DNA of 64,000 nucleotides from Streptomyces sp. APSN-46.1. Its GTDB lineage: Bacteria > Actinomycetota > Actinomycetes > Streptomycetales > Streptomycetaceae. Below, one piece after another: positions 53,971-63,951 of this stretch. Position 1 is the first letter of the stretch, and each line of letters opens with the position of its first letter. A program made the position numbers and the translations under genes. Where the stretch lies: positions 336,133 to 400,132 of the forward strand of contig NZ_JALGRF010000004.1 in assembly GCF_022815725.1 (NCBI RefSeq), read 5' to 3'. The notes under the pieces are model-generated. The model was not told the origin of the DNA. It saw nothing but the letters and a program-made list of their open reading frames with translations, and searched no databases.

Positions 53971-55359
53971 TTACGCCGGCGCCGCCGGCAAGACGTGATC
54001 CGCGAGAGTCGGCCGGGGGGCCGGTACGCGGGCAGGCGCGCCGGCGGGGACCGATGCCGGGGCGGGCGCCGGCGCGGGTGCGTGTGCCGGGGTGGTCGCC
54101 ACGGCTACGGCCCTGGCCGCTGCCGACGCGGGGCCGGTCGGCCGGACCGCGTAGCCGACGGCCGGCGGCGGAAACAGCTCCTCCAGGACCGCCGCCCGGA
54201 CCAGCGCGGGTCCCGCCGTCGCCCGGCGCAGCCACAGCCCGTGCAGCAACTCCCGCTCCCGGCGGGCGAAATCGGGCTCCCACGCCGGACCGCCCCGGCG
54301 GGCCCGCCGACGCAGCAGCGCGAGCGCGGCCGCGTCCGCCGCGTACCGGGACACCGCCCGGCCGGCCGCCCGGCCTCCGGTGCTCCGGGCCAGGGCGCAG
54401 GCCAGCGACCGGGCGGGCATGGACGCCAGCGCCGGCACCTCGGCCGCGCCGAGCCAGCCCGCGGAGGCGTAGACCGCCAGCTCGGCAGCGACCGCCCGCA
54501 GCCGACGGCGCCGTATCCGCACGGCGAGCCCCAGCAGCACCCCGAACGCCGGGACCATCACGCAGCCGTAGACCACGTAGAACCCGTACTCCCCGAAGCG
54601 CGAGGAACTGTTCCACAGCGCGTGCACGCCCATGGCCAGCCCCAGGCCCAGCAGCGGCAGCCCCACCCGGCGCGCGCGGCCGGCGCCGAGCGCGGCCGCA
54701 CCGAAGCCGAGCCCGGTGAGCACCGTGAACAGCGGGTGCGCGAACGGCGACACCATGACCCGTACGAAGAAGGTCGCGGCCGTCATCGAGTCCAGCACGC
54801 CGGTGCCGCTGGCCAGGTCCTCGCCGAAGGCATTGCCGAGGTAGAGGATGTTCTCGGTGAAGGCGAAGCCGGTGGCGGTGAACCCGGCCACCACCAGACC
54901 GTCGGTGGGGCCGGTGAACTGCCGTCTTCGGAACACGAACACGACCAGCAGGGCCGCCGCTTTGGCGAGCTCCTCGACCACCGGGGCGACCGCCACCGAA
55001 CCGAGCCGGTCCGCGGAGGAGGCGTCGGCGGTGGCATTGGCTATCCACTGGGTGGCGAAGCTGTTGGCCAGTATGGCGATCAACGCGGCGGTGCAGGCGC
55101 CCCATCCGAAGCAGAACAGCAGCTGAGCCCGGGGCCGGGGAGCGGCCCGGCCCACCCACAGGAACGCCGCCAGGAGCGGCGGTACGGGCAGCACGGCCAG
55201 GCCGAGACCGACGAAGAACCCGGGAGTGCCGGTCTGCTCCCGCACGAGATCGAGGATCGCCAGCCCCGACAGGGTCAGGACGGCGAGCAGGGCGACGAGC
55301 ACGCACGTACGGACCGCGCCCGACGGGCGTGCGAGCACGGAAGACGGCGCTCGGAACAC
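53971..55359 (-). CDS. PrsW-family intramembrane metalloprotease
   Basis: This 462-residue protein has about nine membrane helices in residues 15-300. PrsW motifs: Glu-Glu at 129-130 (APVVEELAKAAALL), Glu169 in TGFAFTENILYLG, His208 in SPFAHPLFT, and His in GVHALWNSS. PrsW starts regulated proteolysis of anti-sigma factors in Bacillus; the substrate here is unknown. A cytoplasmic Ala/Arg-rich C-terminal ~160 residues (300-462) with a Pro/Ala tail is an extension beyond the core family. Confidence 0.9.
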   Translation of the reverse strand: MFRAPSSVLARPSGAVRTCVLVALLAVLTLSGLAILDLVREQTGTPGFFVGLGLAVLPVPPLLAAFLWVGRAAPRPRAQLLFCFGWGACTAALIAILANSFATQWIANATADASSADRLGSVAVAPVVEELAKAAALLVVFVFRRRQFTGPTDGLVVAGFTATGFAFTENILYLGNAFGEDLASGTGVLDSMTAATFFVRVMVSPFAHPLFTVLTGLGFGAAALGAGRARRVGLPLLGLGLAMGVHALWNSSSRFGEYGFYVVYGCVMVPAFGVLLGLAVRIRRRRLRAVAAELAVYASAGWLGAAEVPALASMPARSLACALARSTGGRAAGRAVSRYAADAAALALLRRRARRGGPAWEPDFARRERELLHGLWLRRATAGPALVRAAVLEELFPPPAVGYAVRPTGPASAAARAVAVATTPAHAPAPAPAPASVPAGAPARVPAPRPTLADHVLPAAPA

Positions 55360-55424
55360 ATGATGACTCTAGCGAGCGGGTCTGACACGGGGAGTGACGT
55401 ACGGCTCCCCGTCAGTCCTCCGCG

Positions 55425-56231
55425 TCAGTTCTCGGTGTTCGCCGCGCGGCGGAAGAGCAAGTCGTGTACGACGTGGCCCTTGTCGAGGCCCTGGCCCTCG
55501 AACCGGGTGAGCGGCCGGAACTCGGGGCGGGGCGCGTAGCCGCCGTCGGGCTGGGTGTTCTCGAAGTCGGGGTGCGCGGTGAGGACTTCGAGCATCTGCT
55601 CGGCGTACGGCTCCCAGTCGGTCGCGCAGTGCAGCACGGCCCCGGGTGCCAGGCGGGTAGCGGCCAGGGTGAGGAACTCGGGCTGGATCAGCCGCCGCTT
55701 GTGGTGGCGGGCCTTGGGCCACGGGTCCGGGAAGTACACGCGCAGCCCGGCGAGCGAGTCCGGCGGCAGCATCTCGCGGAGCAGGATGATCGCGTCGCCG
55801 TTCGCGACGCGGATGTTGGTGAGCCCGTTGCGCTCGGCGAGCGCGAGCAGGTTGCCCTGGCCGGGGGTGTGCACGTCGACGGCGAGGATCCCGGTCCCGG
55901 GGTCGTCGGCGGCCATCTGGGCGGTGGCCTCGCCCATGCCGAAGCCGATCTCCAGGACGACGGGAAGCCCGTCGAACATCTCCTTGAGGTCGAGGACCCG
56001 ATGCCCGTCGATGTCCAGCCCCCAGGTACCCCAGAGCCGCTTCAGGGCCTCGCCCTGGCCGGTGGTCACGCGGCTGCGGCGCGGCTGGAAGCTGCGGATG
56101 CGGCGCTCGTGGTGCGAGCCGGCCGGATCGGGCGCGGGACCGTCGGGGAACCGGGGCTCGGTCCGCCACTTCGGGGGGACGTAGGAGTTCGCCGCCGGGA
56201 CGCTGGGCTGGGGGTTCAAGGACTCAGACAC
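55425..56231 (-). CDS. trmB: tRNA (guanine-N7-)-methyltransferase
   Basis: This 268-residue protein methylates G46 of tRNA using SAM. The N-terminal extension (1-85) is followed by LEIGFGMGEATAQMA (SAM site), AVDVHTPGQGNLL, ANGDAIILL and the TrmB signature VYFPDPWPKARHHKRRLIQPEFL. GTG 56231 is the first in-frame start. It lies in the same direction as prsW, 65 bp upstream of it. Confidence 0.96.
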   Translation of the reverse strand: MSESLNPQPSVPAANSYVPPKWRTEPRFPDGPAPDPAGSHHERRIRSFQPRRSRVTTGQGEALKRLWGTWGLDIDGHRVLDLKEMFDGLPVVLEIGFGMGEATAQMAADDPGTGILAVDVHTPGQGNLLALAERNGLTNIRVANGDAIILLREMLPPDSLAGLRVYFPDPWPKARHHKRRLIQPEFLTLAATRLAPGAVLHCATDWEPYAEQMLEVLTAHPDFENTQPDGGYAPRPEFRPLTRFEGQGLDKGHVVHDLLFRRAANTEN

Positions 56232-56327
56232 AATGCCCAGATTCTACGACCCCACCCCCCGACCCTCCCCTCGCCGCCATCCCCCGTCCCCCGCCCTGCC
56301 GCAGTCCGGCAGCGGGCCGGCGCTGGC

Positions 56328-56360
56328 CAGGGCCCTGCGGCCCCGTGGACGCGGGCCAGG
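56328..56360. repeat. 33-bp direct repeat, copy 1
   Basis: It begins CAGGGCCCTGCGGCCCCGTG and is identical to 56521-56553. The unit starts with the palindrome AGGGCCCT. Confidence 0.8.
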
Positions 56361-56520
56361 TGCCGTGGCGGGGCCACGGGGCGCCGGCCGGGCATGCCGG
56401 AACCCGCCCTGCCGCAGGCCAGTGCCCCCGCAGCGCGGGGCTGCGGCGTCGTGGCGGGGCTGCGGAGGCGACGGCCCGGGGCCACGCTGGAACCGGCCCG
56501 CCCGCCGCCTCGCCGCAGGT

Positions 56521-56553
56521 CAGGGCCCTGCGGCCCCGTGGACGCGGGCCAGG
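56521..56553. repeat. 33-bp direct repeat, copy 2
   Basis: Identical to 56328-56360, 193 bp apart start to start. Confidence 0.8.
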
Positions 56554-56639
56554 GGGGGTGCCAGCCCCGGGGGCGCGGGGCCGGGGCGGCGGGCCGGGCA
56601 TGCGGGGCCGCCCGGGACCCGTTACCCCCCGGCCAGGGG

Positions 56640-57845
56640 TCAGGCGCGGAGGATCGAGAGGGCGCGGGTTGCGATCTCGCGGCCGATTGGGAGCGACGCC
56701 GTCGCCGCCGGTGAGGGCGCGTTCAGGACGTGGACCGTGCGCGGCGCGTCCCGGATCAGGAAGTCGTCCACCAAGGTCCCGTCCCGCAGCACGGCCTGCG
56801 CCCGGACCCCGGCCGCCGTCGGGACCAGGTCCGCCGAGGTCACGGCGGGCAGCAGCCTGCGTACCGCCTCCGTGAAGGCCGGCTTCGACAGCGAGCGGCG
56901 GATCTCCCCCGCCCCGTACCGCCAGTGCCGCGCGGCCATCCGCCAGGATCCCGGCCAGGCCAGCCCGTCCGCGACGTCCCGCGGGCGGACGACGCCCCAG
57001 CCGTACCCCTCCCGCGCCAGCGCCGGCACCGCGTTCGGGCCGACATGGACACCGCCGCCGATCCCCCGGGTCAGATGGACCCCGAGGAAGGGGAACGCCG
57101 GATCCGGGACCGGGTAGACCAGCCCCCGGACCAGCGAGGGCCGCGCCAGGTCGTAGTACTCGCCCCGGAAGGGGATGATCCGCATCCCGGGATCGTCACC
57201 GGCCAGCCGCGCGACCCGGTCGCACTGCAGGCCCGCGCAGTTGACCAGGACCCGCGAGCGCACCACGACCCCGGCCGTGGTGCGGACCGCGACCCGGTCC
57301 GCGCGCCGCGAGATCAGATCCACCGCCCCGCCGTAGACGATCTCCGCGCCCGAGGACTCCGCCAGCTGCGCCGCCACCGCCCCGTAGTCCACGATCCCCG
57401 TCGAGCCCACATGGATCGCCGCCAGGCCCCGCACCTCCGGCTCGTACTCCGCGATCTGCGCCGGGCCCAGCTCGCGCACCGGAATGCCGTTCTCCCGCCC
57501 CCGCTGGACCAGCGCGTGCAGCCTCGGCAGCTCGGCCCGCTCCGTGGCGACGATCAGCTTGCCCGTCACCTCGTGCGCGATCCCGTGCTCCGCGCAGAAC
57601 TTGACCATCTCGGCGGCGCCGCGCACCGCGAACCGCGCCTTCAGCGACCCCGGGCGGTAGTAGATCCCGCTGTGGATCACCCCGCTGTTGCGGCCCGTCT
57701 GATGCCGGGCGGGCCCGGGCTCCTTCTCCAGGACGACCACCCGCGTCCCCGGGGCGAGGCGCGACAGCGCATGCGCCGTCGACAGACCGACGATCCCGCC
57801 GCCGATCACCAGCACATCGCAGTCCACACCGCGCACGCCGCCCAC
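56640..57845 (-). CDS. lhgO: L-2-hydroxyglutarate oxidase-like FAD enzyme
   Basis: This 401-residue protein has the FAD Rossmann motif VLVIGGGIVGLSTAHAL, VVVLEKEPGPARHQTGRNSGVIHSG (the family-specific HQTGRNSGVIHSG), VNCAGLQCDRVA and GVHLTRGIGGGVHVGPNA. LhgO oxidises L-2-hydroxyglutarate to 2-oxoglutarate, passing electrons to quinone. GTG 57845 is chosen because GGGAGG is 7 bases upstream. There is no csiD or glaH neighbour. Confidence 0.92.
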   Translation of the reverse strand: MGGVRGVDCDVLVIGGGIVGLSTAHALSRLAPGTRVVVLEKEPGPARHQTGRNSGVIHSGIYYRPGSLKARFAVRGAAEMVKFCAEHGIAHEVTGKLIVATERAELPRLHALVQRGRENGIPVRELGPAQIAEYEPEVRGLAAIHVGSTGIVDYGAVAAQLAESSGAEIVYGGAVDLISRRADRVAVRTTAGVVVRSRVLVNCAGLQCDRVARLAGDDPGMRIIPFRGEYYDLARPSLVRGLVYPVPDPAFPFLGVHLTRGIGGGVHVGPNAVPALAREGYGWGVVRPRDVADGLAWPGSWRMAARHWRYGAGEIRRSLSKPAFTEAVRRLLPAVTSADLVPTAAGVRAQAVLRDGTLVDDFLIRDAPRTVHVLNAPSPAATASLPIGREIATRALSILRA

Positions 57846-57904
57846 GCTGCCACCTCCCACCCCTGCATACTGCACCCCGCCACTGACAAAGGGGTGACGC
57901 GGGG

Positions 57905-59518
57905 CTATGCGGGCGCCACGAGCAGCGGCCGCGCCCGCTCGCGCAACTCCGCGACGCGCGGCTCGTCCCCGTACGGTTCCAGCCGGTGCAGCAGGTCCCG
58001 TACGTACTCGTTCGTCCGCGCCGACGAGATCCGCCCCGCGACCTCCACCGCCCGGGTGCCGGCCGCGCACGCCGCGTCGAGATTGCCCGACTCCAGTTCG
58101 GCGACCGCGCTCACCACCAGCCGCAGCCCGTGCGAGCGCGCGTACTCCTCCGTCGGCCGGGACAGCGCCTGCTCGGTGAACCGCCGTACCTGCCGCGGCA
58201 GTTTCAGGTCCCGGTAGCATTCCGCCGCATCCGCCGCGAACCGGTCGTACGAGTAGAAACCCAGCCAGGTCGGATCCGCGTCGCCCTCCCGCGCCCGCTC
58301 CAGCCAGCCCTCCGCCGCCCGCAGCGCCGCCTCGGCGGCCCCCGAATCGCCGGCCTTCGCGTGCGCCCGGGCCTCCACCAGCCGGAAGAAGCTCATGGTG
58401 CGGGCCGTCGCCAGGCCCCGGTTGCGCTCCACGGCCGCCTGCGCCAGGTCCACGCCCTCGTCCGGGAAGTCCCGGTACGTCGCCTGGAGCGACATGGAGG
58501 CCAGCACGTACCCGCCCAGCGGTACGTCCGCGGCCGCGCGGGCCAGCCGCAGCGCCTGGATGTAGTAGCGCTGCGCCGCCTCCTGCTGACCGGTGTCGAA
58601 GGCCATCCACCCCGCGAGCCGGGTCAGTTCGGCGGTCGCCCCGAACAGCGCCCGGCCCACTTCGTCGGAGTAGGAACCCAGCAGCAGCGGCGCCGCGTCC
58701 ACCCGCAGGCACTCCGGAACCATCGACGAACGCCAGTCCCCGCCGCCGTACTTGGAGTCCCAGCGGCGCGCGTCCTCGGCTGCCTCGCGCAGCTTCGTCA
58801 CATCGCTGTGGCCGACGCGCTGCGGAGTCACGTCGCTCGGCGCGGGGGCCGCCGGCGCCGCGGCCGGTACGAGTGCCTGCTCGCGCGCCGCGTGCGGAGT
58901 TACGAGTGCCTGTTCGCGCGGCGCGTGCGGAGTTTCGGGGCCCGGCCGCGCGGGCACAACGGTGGACGGCGGCCCTGCCCCATGGCCCGCCCCCGGGCCC
59001 TCCGGCGGGGTTCCGGGTACCGAGGACGACCGTGCGGGGCCCGGTTCGCGTGCCACCGAGCTGTCGGCGGGCGATATCAGCCAGCGCGAAGCGGGCGTCG
59101 CGTAGGCGGACACGGCGAAGGAGCCCGCCAGTGACTGCCAGATCCCGCCACCGCCGCGCCGGCCCGCGAGGTCGAGGCGGTACAGATCGGTGGCCGAGCG
59201 CACGGCCGCGCCCACATCGCGCGGGAAGGCCAGACCCACCTCGGGCGCGGGATCCGCGTCCGCCAGGCCGATCTCGTGCAGCGGCACCGGCCGCCCCAGC
59301 TTCGCCCCGATCGCGGCGGCGATCAGATGCGGGGCGGCGCCCTGCGGCACCATCCCCTTCGACACCCACCGGGCCACCGACGTCTTGTCGTACCGAAGCG
59401 TCAGACCGCGCTGTGCGCCGAGGTCGTTGACCCGCCGGGCCAGCCCCGCGTTGCTGATGCCCGCGAGGGCGAGGACGGCGCCGAGCTTCTCATTGGGCTC
59501 GCGGAGCTCCCTGGACAT
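57905..59518 (-). CDS. Sporulation-associated TPR regulator (ORF1590/NsdA-like)
   Basis: This 537-residue protein has an HTH-like N-terminus ([20 protein letters not shown] then [31 protein letters not shown]), a variable Pro/Gly linker (170-250) and a TPR-rich C-terminal half ([34 protein letters not shown] ...). The linker contains a tandem duplication ([22 protein letters not shown]). Homologues include the S. griseus ORF1590 sporulation protein and NsdA, which affect development and antibiotic production. ATG 59518 has GAGGGG 6-10 bases upstream. Confidence 0.82.
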   Translation of the reverse strand: MSRELREPNEKLGAVLALAGISNAGLARRVNDLGAQRGLTLRYDKTSVARWVSKGMVPQGAAPHLIAAAIGAKLGRPVPLHEIGLADADPAPEVGLAFPRDVGAAVRSATDLYRLDLAGRRGGGGIWQSLAGSFAVSAYATPASRWLISPADSSVAREPGPARSSSVPGTPPEGPGAGHGAGPPSTVVPARPGPETPHAPREQALVTPHAAREQALVPAAAPAAPAPSDVTPQRVGHSDVTKLREAAEDARRWDSKYGGGDWRSSMVPECLRVDAAPLLLGSYSDEVGRALFGATAELTRLAGWMAFDTGQQEAAQRYYIQALRLARAAADVPLGGYVLASMSLQATYRDFPDEGVDLAQAAVERNRGLATARTMSFFRLVEARAHAKAGDSGAAEAALRAAEGWLERAREGDADPTWLGFYSYDRFAADAAECYRDLKLPRQVRRFTEQALSRPTEEYARSHGLRLVVSAVAELESGNLDAACAAGTRAVEVAGRISSARTNEYVRDLLHRLEPYGDEPRVAELRERARPLLVAPA

Positions 59519-60160
59519 GCGCCACCCCTCGTCACACGCGGAACGCAGACGCCGCCGGGGCATAGGCGCCCGGCATTTCGTAAACCCAGCGTAGTTCCCC
59601 GCCTCCCAAGCGTTAAGGGCTCCAGTTCCGTATGGCGGGATTGTTGTCCGTATGCACAGTCGGGGCGGGGCCCGTGCCCGGGGCGCACGTGTCAGCGCGT
59701 GCTCCGGCCGTGTGGCCGTGCGCCCGGCCGTGCGCTCTGGCCGCTCCGCGGGCCCGGCGATTCGATGTGCGGTGCGTGGGTCGGCCCGCCGCGTTGATCG
59801 GCGGGTCGGGGGATGCCGCTGCCTCAATCCCCGCGGGTGGCGGAACGGTCCGGGGGGCGAATTCCGCCTCCCGGACCGCGCCCGCGCAGCCGTGTTCACG
59901 CGCCGTCAGGTCGTAGCGTCAGGTGCGTGGGGGACGGCTCAAGAATGGCTGAAACCGACCTATGGGGCGGTGGGAACGGAACGCCAAATACCGCGTGGCG
60001 GGGGCGTGTTCGTTTGCGTGTGCGCCCCCTTAACCCCTCCCGCACGCCCGTCTCGTGGCAGCATGGACCCGGAGCCACCCGGGGTCCAGCCGGCCGCGCC
60101 CTCAGCGCTGACCATGCCGTTCGTGCCCCGGTCATTTGCCCACAGGCTGGGGAGGCGGCG
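59519..60160. other. Divergent intergenic region
   Basis: 640 bp between the sporulation regulator and the asparagine-synthase-like gene. It holds a clear minus-strand promoter at 59588-59616. Open frames on the plus strand here (for example from 59945 or 60062) lack ribosome sites and I do not call them. Confidence 0.5.
59588..59616 (-). promoter_or_regulatory. Promoter of the sporulation-associated regulator
   Basis: On the minus strand: -35 TTAACG (59616-59611), a 17-bp spacer, -10 TACGCT (59593-59588). The transcript would have a leader of about 60 bases before ATG 59518. Confidence 0.6.
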
Positions 60161-62527
60161 GTGCGCTGGTTGGTCGGGTGGAGCAGTATCGCCGCGAGCT
60201 TCGGCACGGCGGGACGGGTCTCCGGCCAGAGGTCCGGCCAGAGGTCCAGCCAGGGTCCCGGCCAGTACGGATACGGCGATGCCGACGGCCCTGGATACGG
60301 CAGCCCCGGATACGGCAGGCCCGGGCAGAACGGCCCTGGGCAGGACGGCCCTGGGCAGGACGGCCCTGGGCAGGACGGCCCTGGGCAGGACGGCCCCGGA
60401 CGTGGCGGGCCCGGATACGGGGGGCCCGGACGTGGCGGCCCTGGATACGGCGGCCCCCTGCGCGGCGGCCTCGCGGACGCCGACCACCCGGACGACCTCT
60501 CCCCGGACGCCGAACGCACCGTCCACCCCGTCGGCTCCCAGCTCCTCTGGGGCGACCCCGACCCCCTCTGGGCGGTCGGCGACTGGCGCCCCGACGAGAT
60601 CCGCACCGTCACCGCCGACCCCGCCGATCCCTTCACCCGCCTCGCCGTCCTCGGCTGCTGCGGCGCCACCGACGCCGAGCTGCGCCGCGCCCTGTACGCC
60701 GCCCGCGGTGGGGCCCTGCGCCACCTCACCGAGTGGTCCGGCAGCTACACCGCCGTCGTCCAGGCCGGCCGCCGCATCACCGTCCTGGGCGACCTCGCGG
60801 GCGCCCGGCCCGTCTTCTACACACCCTGGGCGGGCGGGACCGCGTACGCCACCGCCGCGCTCCCCCTCGCCGACCTCATCGAGGCACAGCTCGACATCGG
60901 CCACCTCGCCGCCCTGCTGGCGTGCCCCGACAGTCCGGAGGCACTGGGCGACGGCACACCGTACGTAGGAGTCCGCCGCATCCCGCCCGGGCACACGCTG
61001 ATCCTGCGCGAGGGCTCCCGGGAGATCGCCGGGTACGAGCCGGTGGCCTCGCTCGCGGTGGCCGCGCCCGAAGCCGACCCGGACCGCGCGGTGGAGGGCG
61101 TACGCGAAGCATTGGTGGACGCGGTGCGCGCCCGGCTCACGGCACCCCGGCATGCTCCCGACACGCTGGTACCCGATCCCGGCCCGGTGCCCGGAATGGG
61201 CCCGGCCGACCGGCGCGCGGCCCGGGGCGCCCCGGCCCCCGCGCCGGGGGTGGGCGCCGACCTCTCCGGAGGCAGCGCCTCCGCGACGCTCGCGCTCCTC
61301 GCCGCCGGGCTGCCGGGGGCGCCGGGCACGGTCCTGAAGCAGTCCGGGGAGCGGCTCCTCGCCGTCACCTTCAACGACCTCACCACCCCGCAGGGCCGCG
61401 AGGACGAACTCGAACGCGCCCACGCCATCGCCTCCAACCCCCGCCTCCACCACGTCGTCGTGGCCGCCGCCGAGGAAGCCCTCCCGTACGCCGAACTCGA
61501 CGGGCCGCTGACCGACGAACCGGGACCGTCGCTCGTCTTCGCGGCCCGCGAGCGGCGCCGACTCGCCGCCGGCTCGGCCGATCACTTCGTCGGCCACGGG
61601 GCCCGGCAGGTCCTGGACGCCCACCCGGCCCGGATGGCCGACCTCCTGATGGACCGCCGCAGACGCCACCTGCTGCGCCCGGTCGCGGCCCTGGCCCGCG
61701 CCACGCCCGGGGACTCCCTGCTGGTCCCGTTCTCCGTCTATTCGGCGGCCCGCCGGCTGGCCCGTACGCCGTACCGCGCGGGCCTGGAGGCGGCGGCGGC
61801 CAGGCTGCGCGAGGGCTGCGTGGCGGGCGGCGTCTCCACTCCGGTCGATGCCTCCCTCGCCGCCCTGACCTGGTCCCGGCCCGGGCCGGCGGCGGCCTGG
61901 CTGACCGGCGAAGCCCTCGCGGAAGTATCGATCCGCCTCGCGGCCGCCGCCGGACGCCCCCCGTTCTCCCTGCGGCCGGGGGAGGCGCGCGCCCGGGCCG
62001 TCCTGACCCGCCACGCCGCCGACCACCGGGTCTTCGAACAGGCCGTGGAGGTCCGGAGCCAGCGCCTCCACGCGCCGTTCCTGGACAACCAGGTGCTACG
62101 GGCGGCCCGCGCGCTCCCCGAGTCCCTGCGCGTCCAGCCCGGGGCGCGGGCCGCGATCCTGCGCGGCGTCCTGTCCTCCGCCGGCGTCCGCGACCTCCCG
62201 CCGGGCTGGGGCGCCACGGCCCACGCCCCGAACGAGACGGCGACCCGGCTGGGTCTGCGCGCCGCCCTGACCTCCCTGCTGGACCTGTTCACGGCCCCGC
62301 TCCTGGCGGACGCGGGCCTGATCGAGGCTCGCGTCGTCCAACAGGCCCTGCTCGACGCGGCGGACGGCCGCCCGGTTCCGCTGGACGGGCTGGCCGAGCT
62401 CGTCTCGATGGAGCTGTGGCTCGGCCGCCTGCTGGCCCGCCGCGGCACCTGCTGGACGGGCACCTCCACCCCCCGCCGCCGCGCGGTCCCCACCGGCATC
62501 CCCCTCCGCCGCCCGGCCCTGTCCTAA
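60161..62527 (+). CDS. Asparagine-synthase-like protein (lasso-cyclase-related family)
   Basis: This 788-residue protein starts at GTG 60161 behind GGGAGG. The start VRWLVGWSS lacks the catalytic Cys2 of glutamine-dependent enzymes, as in the lasso peptide/macrolactam cyclase branch. An insert at about 25-105 is Gly/Pro/Gln/Asp repeats, including four exact 15-bp units (60332-60391). A glutaminase-like fold follows (GSQLLWGDPDPLWAVGDW ... GDLAGARPVFYTP), then the synthetase domain with LSGGSASATLALL, where the PP-loop SGGxDS has Ala for Asp. RLHAPFLDNQVLRAARALP is a typical family element. Product unknown. Confidence 0.8.
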   Translation: MRWLVGWSSIAASFGTAGRVSGQRSGQRSSQGPGQYGYGDADGPGYGSPGYGRPGQNGPGQDGPGQDGPGQDGPGQDGPGRGGPGYGGPGRGGPGYGGPLRGGLADADHPDDLSPDAERTVHPVGSQLLWGDPDPLWAVGDWRPDEIRTVTADPADPFTRLAVLGCCGATDAELRRALYAARGGALRHLTEWSGSYTAVVQAGRRITVLGDLAGARPVFYTPWAGGTAYATAALPLADLIEAQLDIGHLAALLACPDSPEALGDGTPYVGVRRIPPGHTLILREGSREIAGYEPVASLAVAAPEADPDRAVEGVREALVDAVRARLTAPRHAPDTLVPDPGPVPGMGPADRRAARGAPAPAPGVGADLSGGSASATLALLAAGLPGAPGTVLKQSGERLLAVTFNDLTTPQGREDELERAHAIASNPRLHHVVVAAAEEALPYAELDGPLTDEPGPSLVFAARERRRLAAGSADHFVGHGARQVLDAHPARMADLLMDRRRRHLLRPVAALARATPGDSLLVPFSVYSAARRLARTPYRAGLEAAAARLREGCVAGGVSTPVDASLAALTWSRPGPAAAWLTGEALAEVSIRLAAAAGRPPFSLRPGEARARAVLTRHAADHRVFEQAVEVRSQRLHAPFLDNQVLRAARALPESLRVQPGARAAILRGVLSSAGVRDLPPGWGATAHAPNETATRLGLRAALTSLLDLFTAPLLADAGLIEARVVQQALLDAADGRPVPLDGLAELVSMELWLGRLLARRGTCWTGTSTPRRRAVPTGIPLRRPALS
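60332..60391 (+). repeat. 15-bp tandem repeat inside the asparagine-synthase-like gene
   Basis: GGCCCTGGGCAGGAC occurs four times in frame (about 60332-60391), encoding GPGQD units; less regular GGPGYG units continue to 60460. Confidence 0.85.
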
Positions 62528-62589
62528 TCCCGGCCACCAAAGCCCGTCCCCCCAGCCACCTCCCCCAGACTCCGTCCGGGGCCCCACGG

Positions 62590-62765
62590 AGGGTGCCCCC
62601 TGGCCCGCGCCGTCCGGCACCGCACCTCGCTGCCGCGTTGTCGGAGTGCCGCTACGAGCTGCCCTCTGGCCCGCGCCGTCCGGCATCACATTTGCCGCGT
62701 TGTCGGAGTGCCGCTGGCCCGCGCCGCCTGGCACCACACCTCGCCGCGTTGTCGGAGCGCCCAAG
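62590..62765. repeat. Three-copy intergenic repeat with TTGTCGGAG core
   Basis: Three units begin near 62597, 62667 and 62719 with TGGCCCGCGCCG and each ends CGCGTTGTCGGAGYG. Units differ in length (52-70 bp), so they are not a coding repeat. Confidence 0.75.
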
Positions 62766-62870
62766 TGCGTCCAGTGCGAGGGCACCCCTCCGCCTTGCGA
62801 TGCACGGCACCGGACGACGCGAGCCTTACCGGCGCTACTTCGACGACGGGACCCAAGCCCGGCGAGGCGC

Positions 62871-63020
62871 CCCGGCCGACCCTGCCCCGGCCGACCCTGC
62901 CCCGGCCGACCCTGCCCCGGCCGAGCCCGACCCGGCCGACCCTGCCCCGGCCGACCCTGCCCCGGCCGAGCCCGACCCGGCCGAGCCCGACACCGCCCGG
63001 CCGACACCGCCCGGCCGAGC
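62871..63020. repeat. 15-bp minisatellite
   Basis: About ten units of CCCCGGCCGACCCTG with variants (CCGAGCCCGA), in phase with 3 so that every frame stays open. Confidence 0.85.
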
Positions 63021-63654
63021 CCGACACCGCGCAGCCGACCGCGCCCGCGCAGCCCTCACCGTCCGCACGGCCCGTGCCCACCGTGCCTGCCGCGCCGCCC
63101 GCGTTCGCCATGGCGCCCGCGCTGCCCGCGTCCGCCGCGCCGTCCATGCCTGTCGCGCAGCCGACCGCGCCCGGTCGGCCGCCTGGCTGTGCCGACCTGC
63201 TTGGCACTCCCGTCTGGGGCACCCCCGTCTCGGGCACCCCGCCTGGGGCGCCCGCGCCCGCGCCTGGGTCCGGGGCCCCGGGTCCGGCCGAGTCCTGCCT
63301 GTTCGGCCGCAGCCCCGCCGCCCCCTGGGGCCGGCCCGGGGTGCCGACCCAGCCGGGCCCCCGTCCGCCCCGCGCTGGCCCCGCTGCCTGGGCCGCTGCC
63401 GGGGGCGCCGGCCCAGCCGGGCCTTCCGCCTGGCCGGGCCGGGATGCATGGCCCCGCCTGGCCACCCTTTCCGCTCGGTCGGCCCGGACCGACCCGCCTG
63501 GCCTCGCCGACCGCTCGCTGGTGCCCGCTTGGCACCCGCCTCGCCCGGGTCGGCCGCTCGGCCCCCGCCCCCGGAGCGCTGACCGAGCCGGGCCCCCGTC
63601 CGCCCCGCGCTGGCCCCGCCCCCCTGGGGCGCAGGCCCAGCCGACCCCCGTCGG

Positions 63655-63951
63655 CCCCGCTGCCTGCGGCGCCGACCCGGAGCGCGGGCCTAGCTGGGAC
63701 CCCGCGTCGGCCCCGCTGCCCTGGGCCGTCTCCGGGCGCCGCCCTTGCCGGACCCCGTCCGCCCCCGCTGACTGCGGCACCGACCCGACGCCCCGCCGGG
63801 CCCCCTTCGCCCGCGCTGGCCCCGCCTCCCTGGAGCGCTGGCCCAGCCGGGTCCGTCGGCCTCGCGCTGGCCCCGTTGCCTGCGGCTGCGACCCGGACCG
63901 CGGGCCGCCTAGCCGGGACCCCGCGTCGGCCCCGCTGCCCTGCGCCGTCTG
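63655..63951. repeat. ~219-bp tandem repeat, first blocks of two copies
   Basis: A block of ~76 bp at 63655-63730 recurs with few changes at 63871-63951 (shared core GGGACCCCGCGTCGGCCCCG). Further copies may continue beyond the window. Confidence 0.7.

Larger units (their letters stand above)
56232..56639. other. GC-rich intergenic region with a 33-bp repeat
   Basis: About 400 bp without a supported gene. It holds a perfect 33-bp direct repeat and several smaller GGGCC-rich palindromic blocks. The trmB promoter must lie at its left edge. Confidence 0.5.

Noticed and set aside
59940..60160. Lasso peptide precursor upstream of the asparagine-synthase-like gene
   Set aside because: The frames from 59945 and 60062 do not end as short precursors and lack a leader-core layout with a Gly/Asp/Glu ring pattern or ribosome site.
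60332..60391. Regular short repeats that might suggest a CRISPR array
   Set aside because: Units are contiguous without spacers and in frame inside a gene; no cas genes anywhere in the window.
62871..63020. Minisatellite considered as CRISPR or as a collagen-like coding repeat
   Set aside because: Contiguous 15-bp units without spacers, no start signal and no conserved product.
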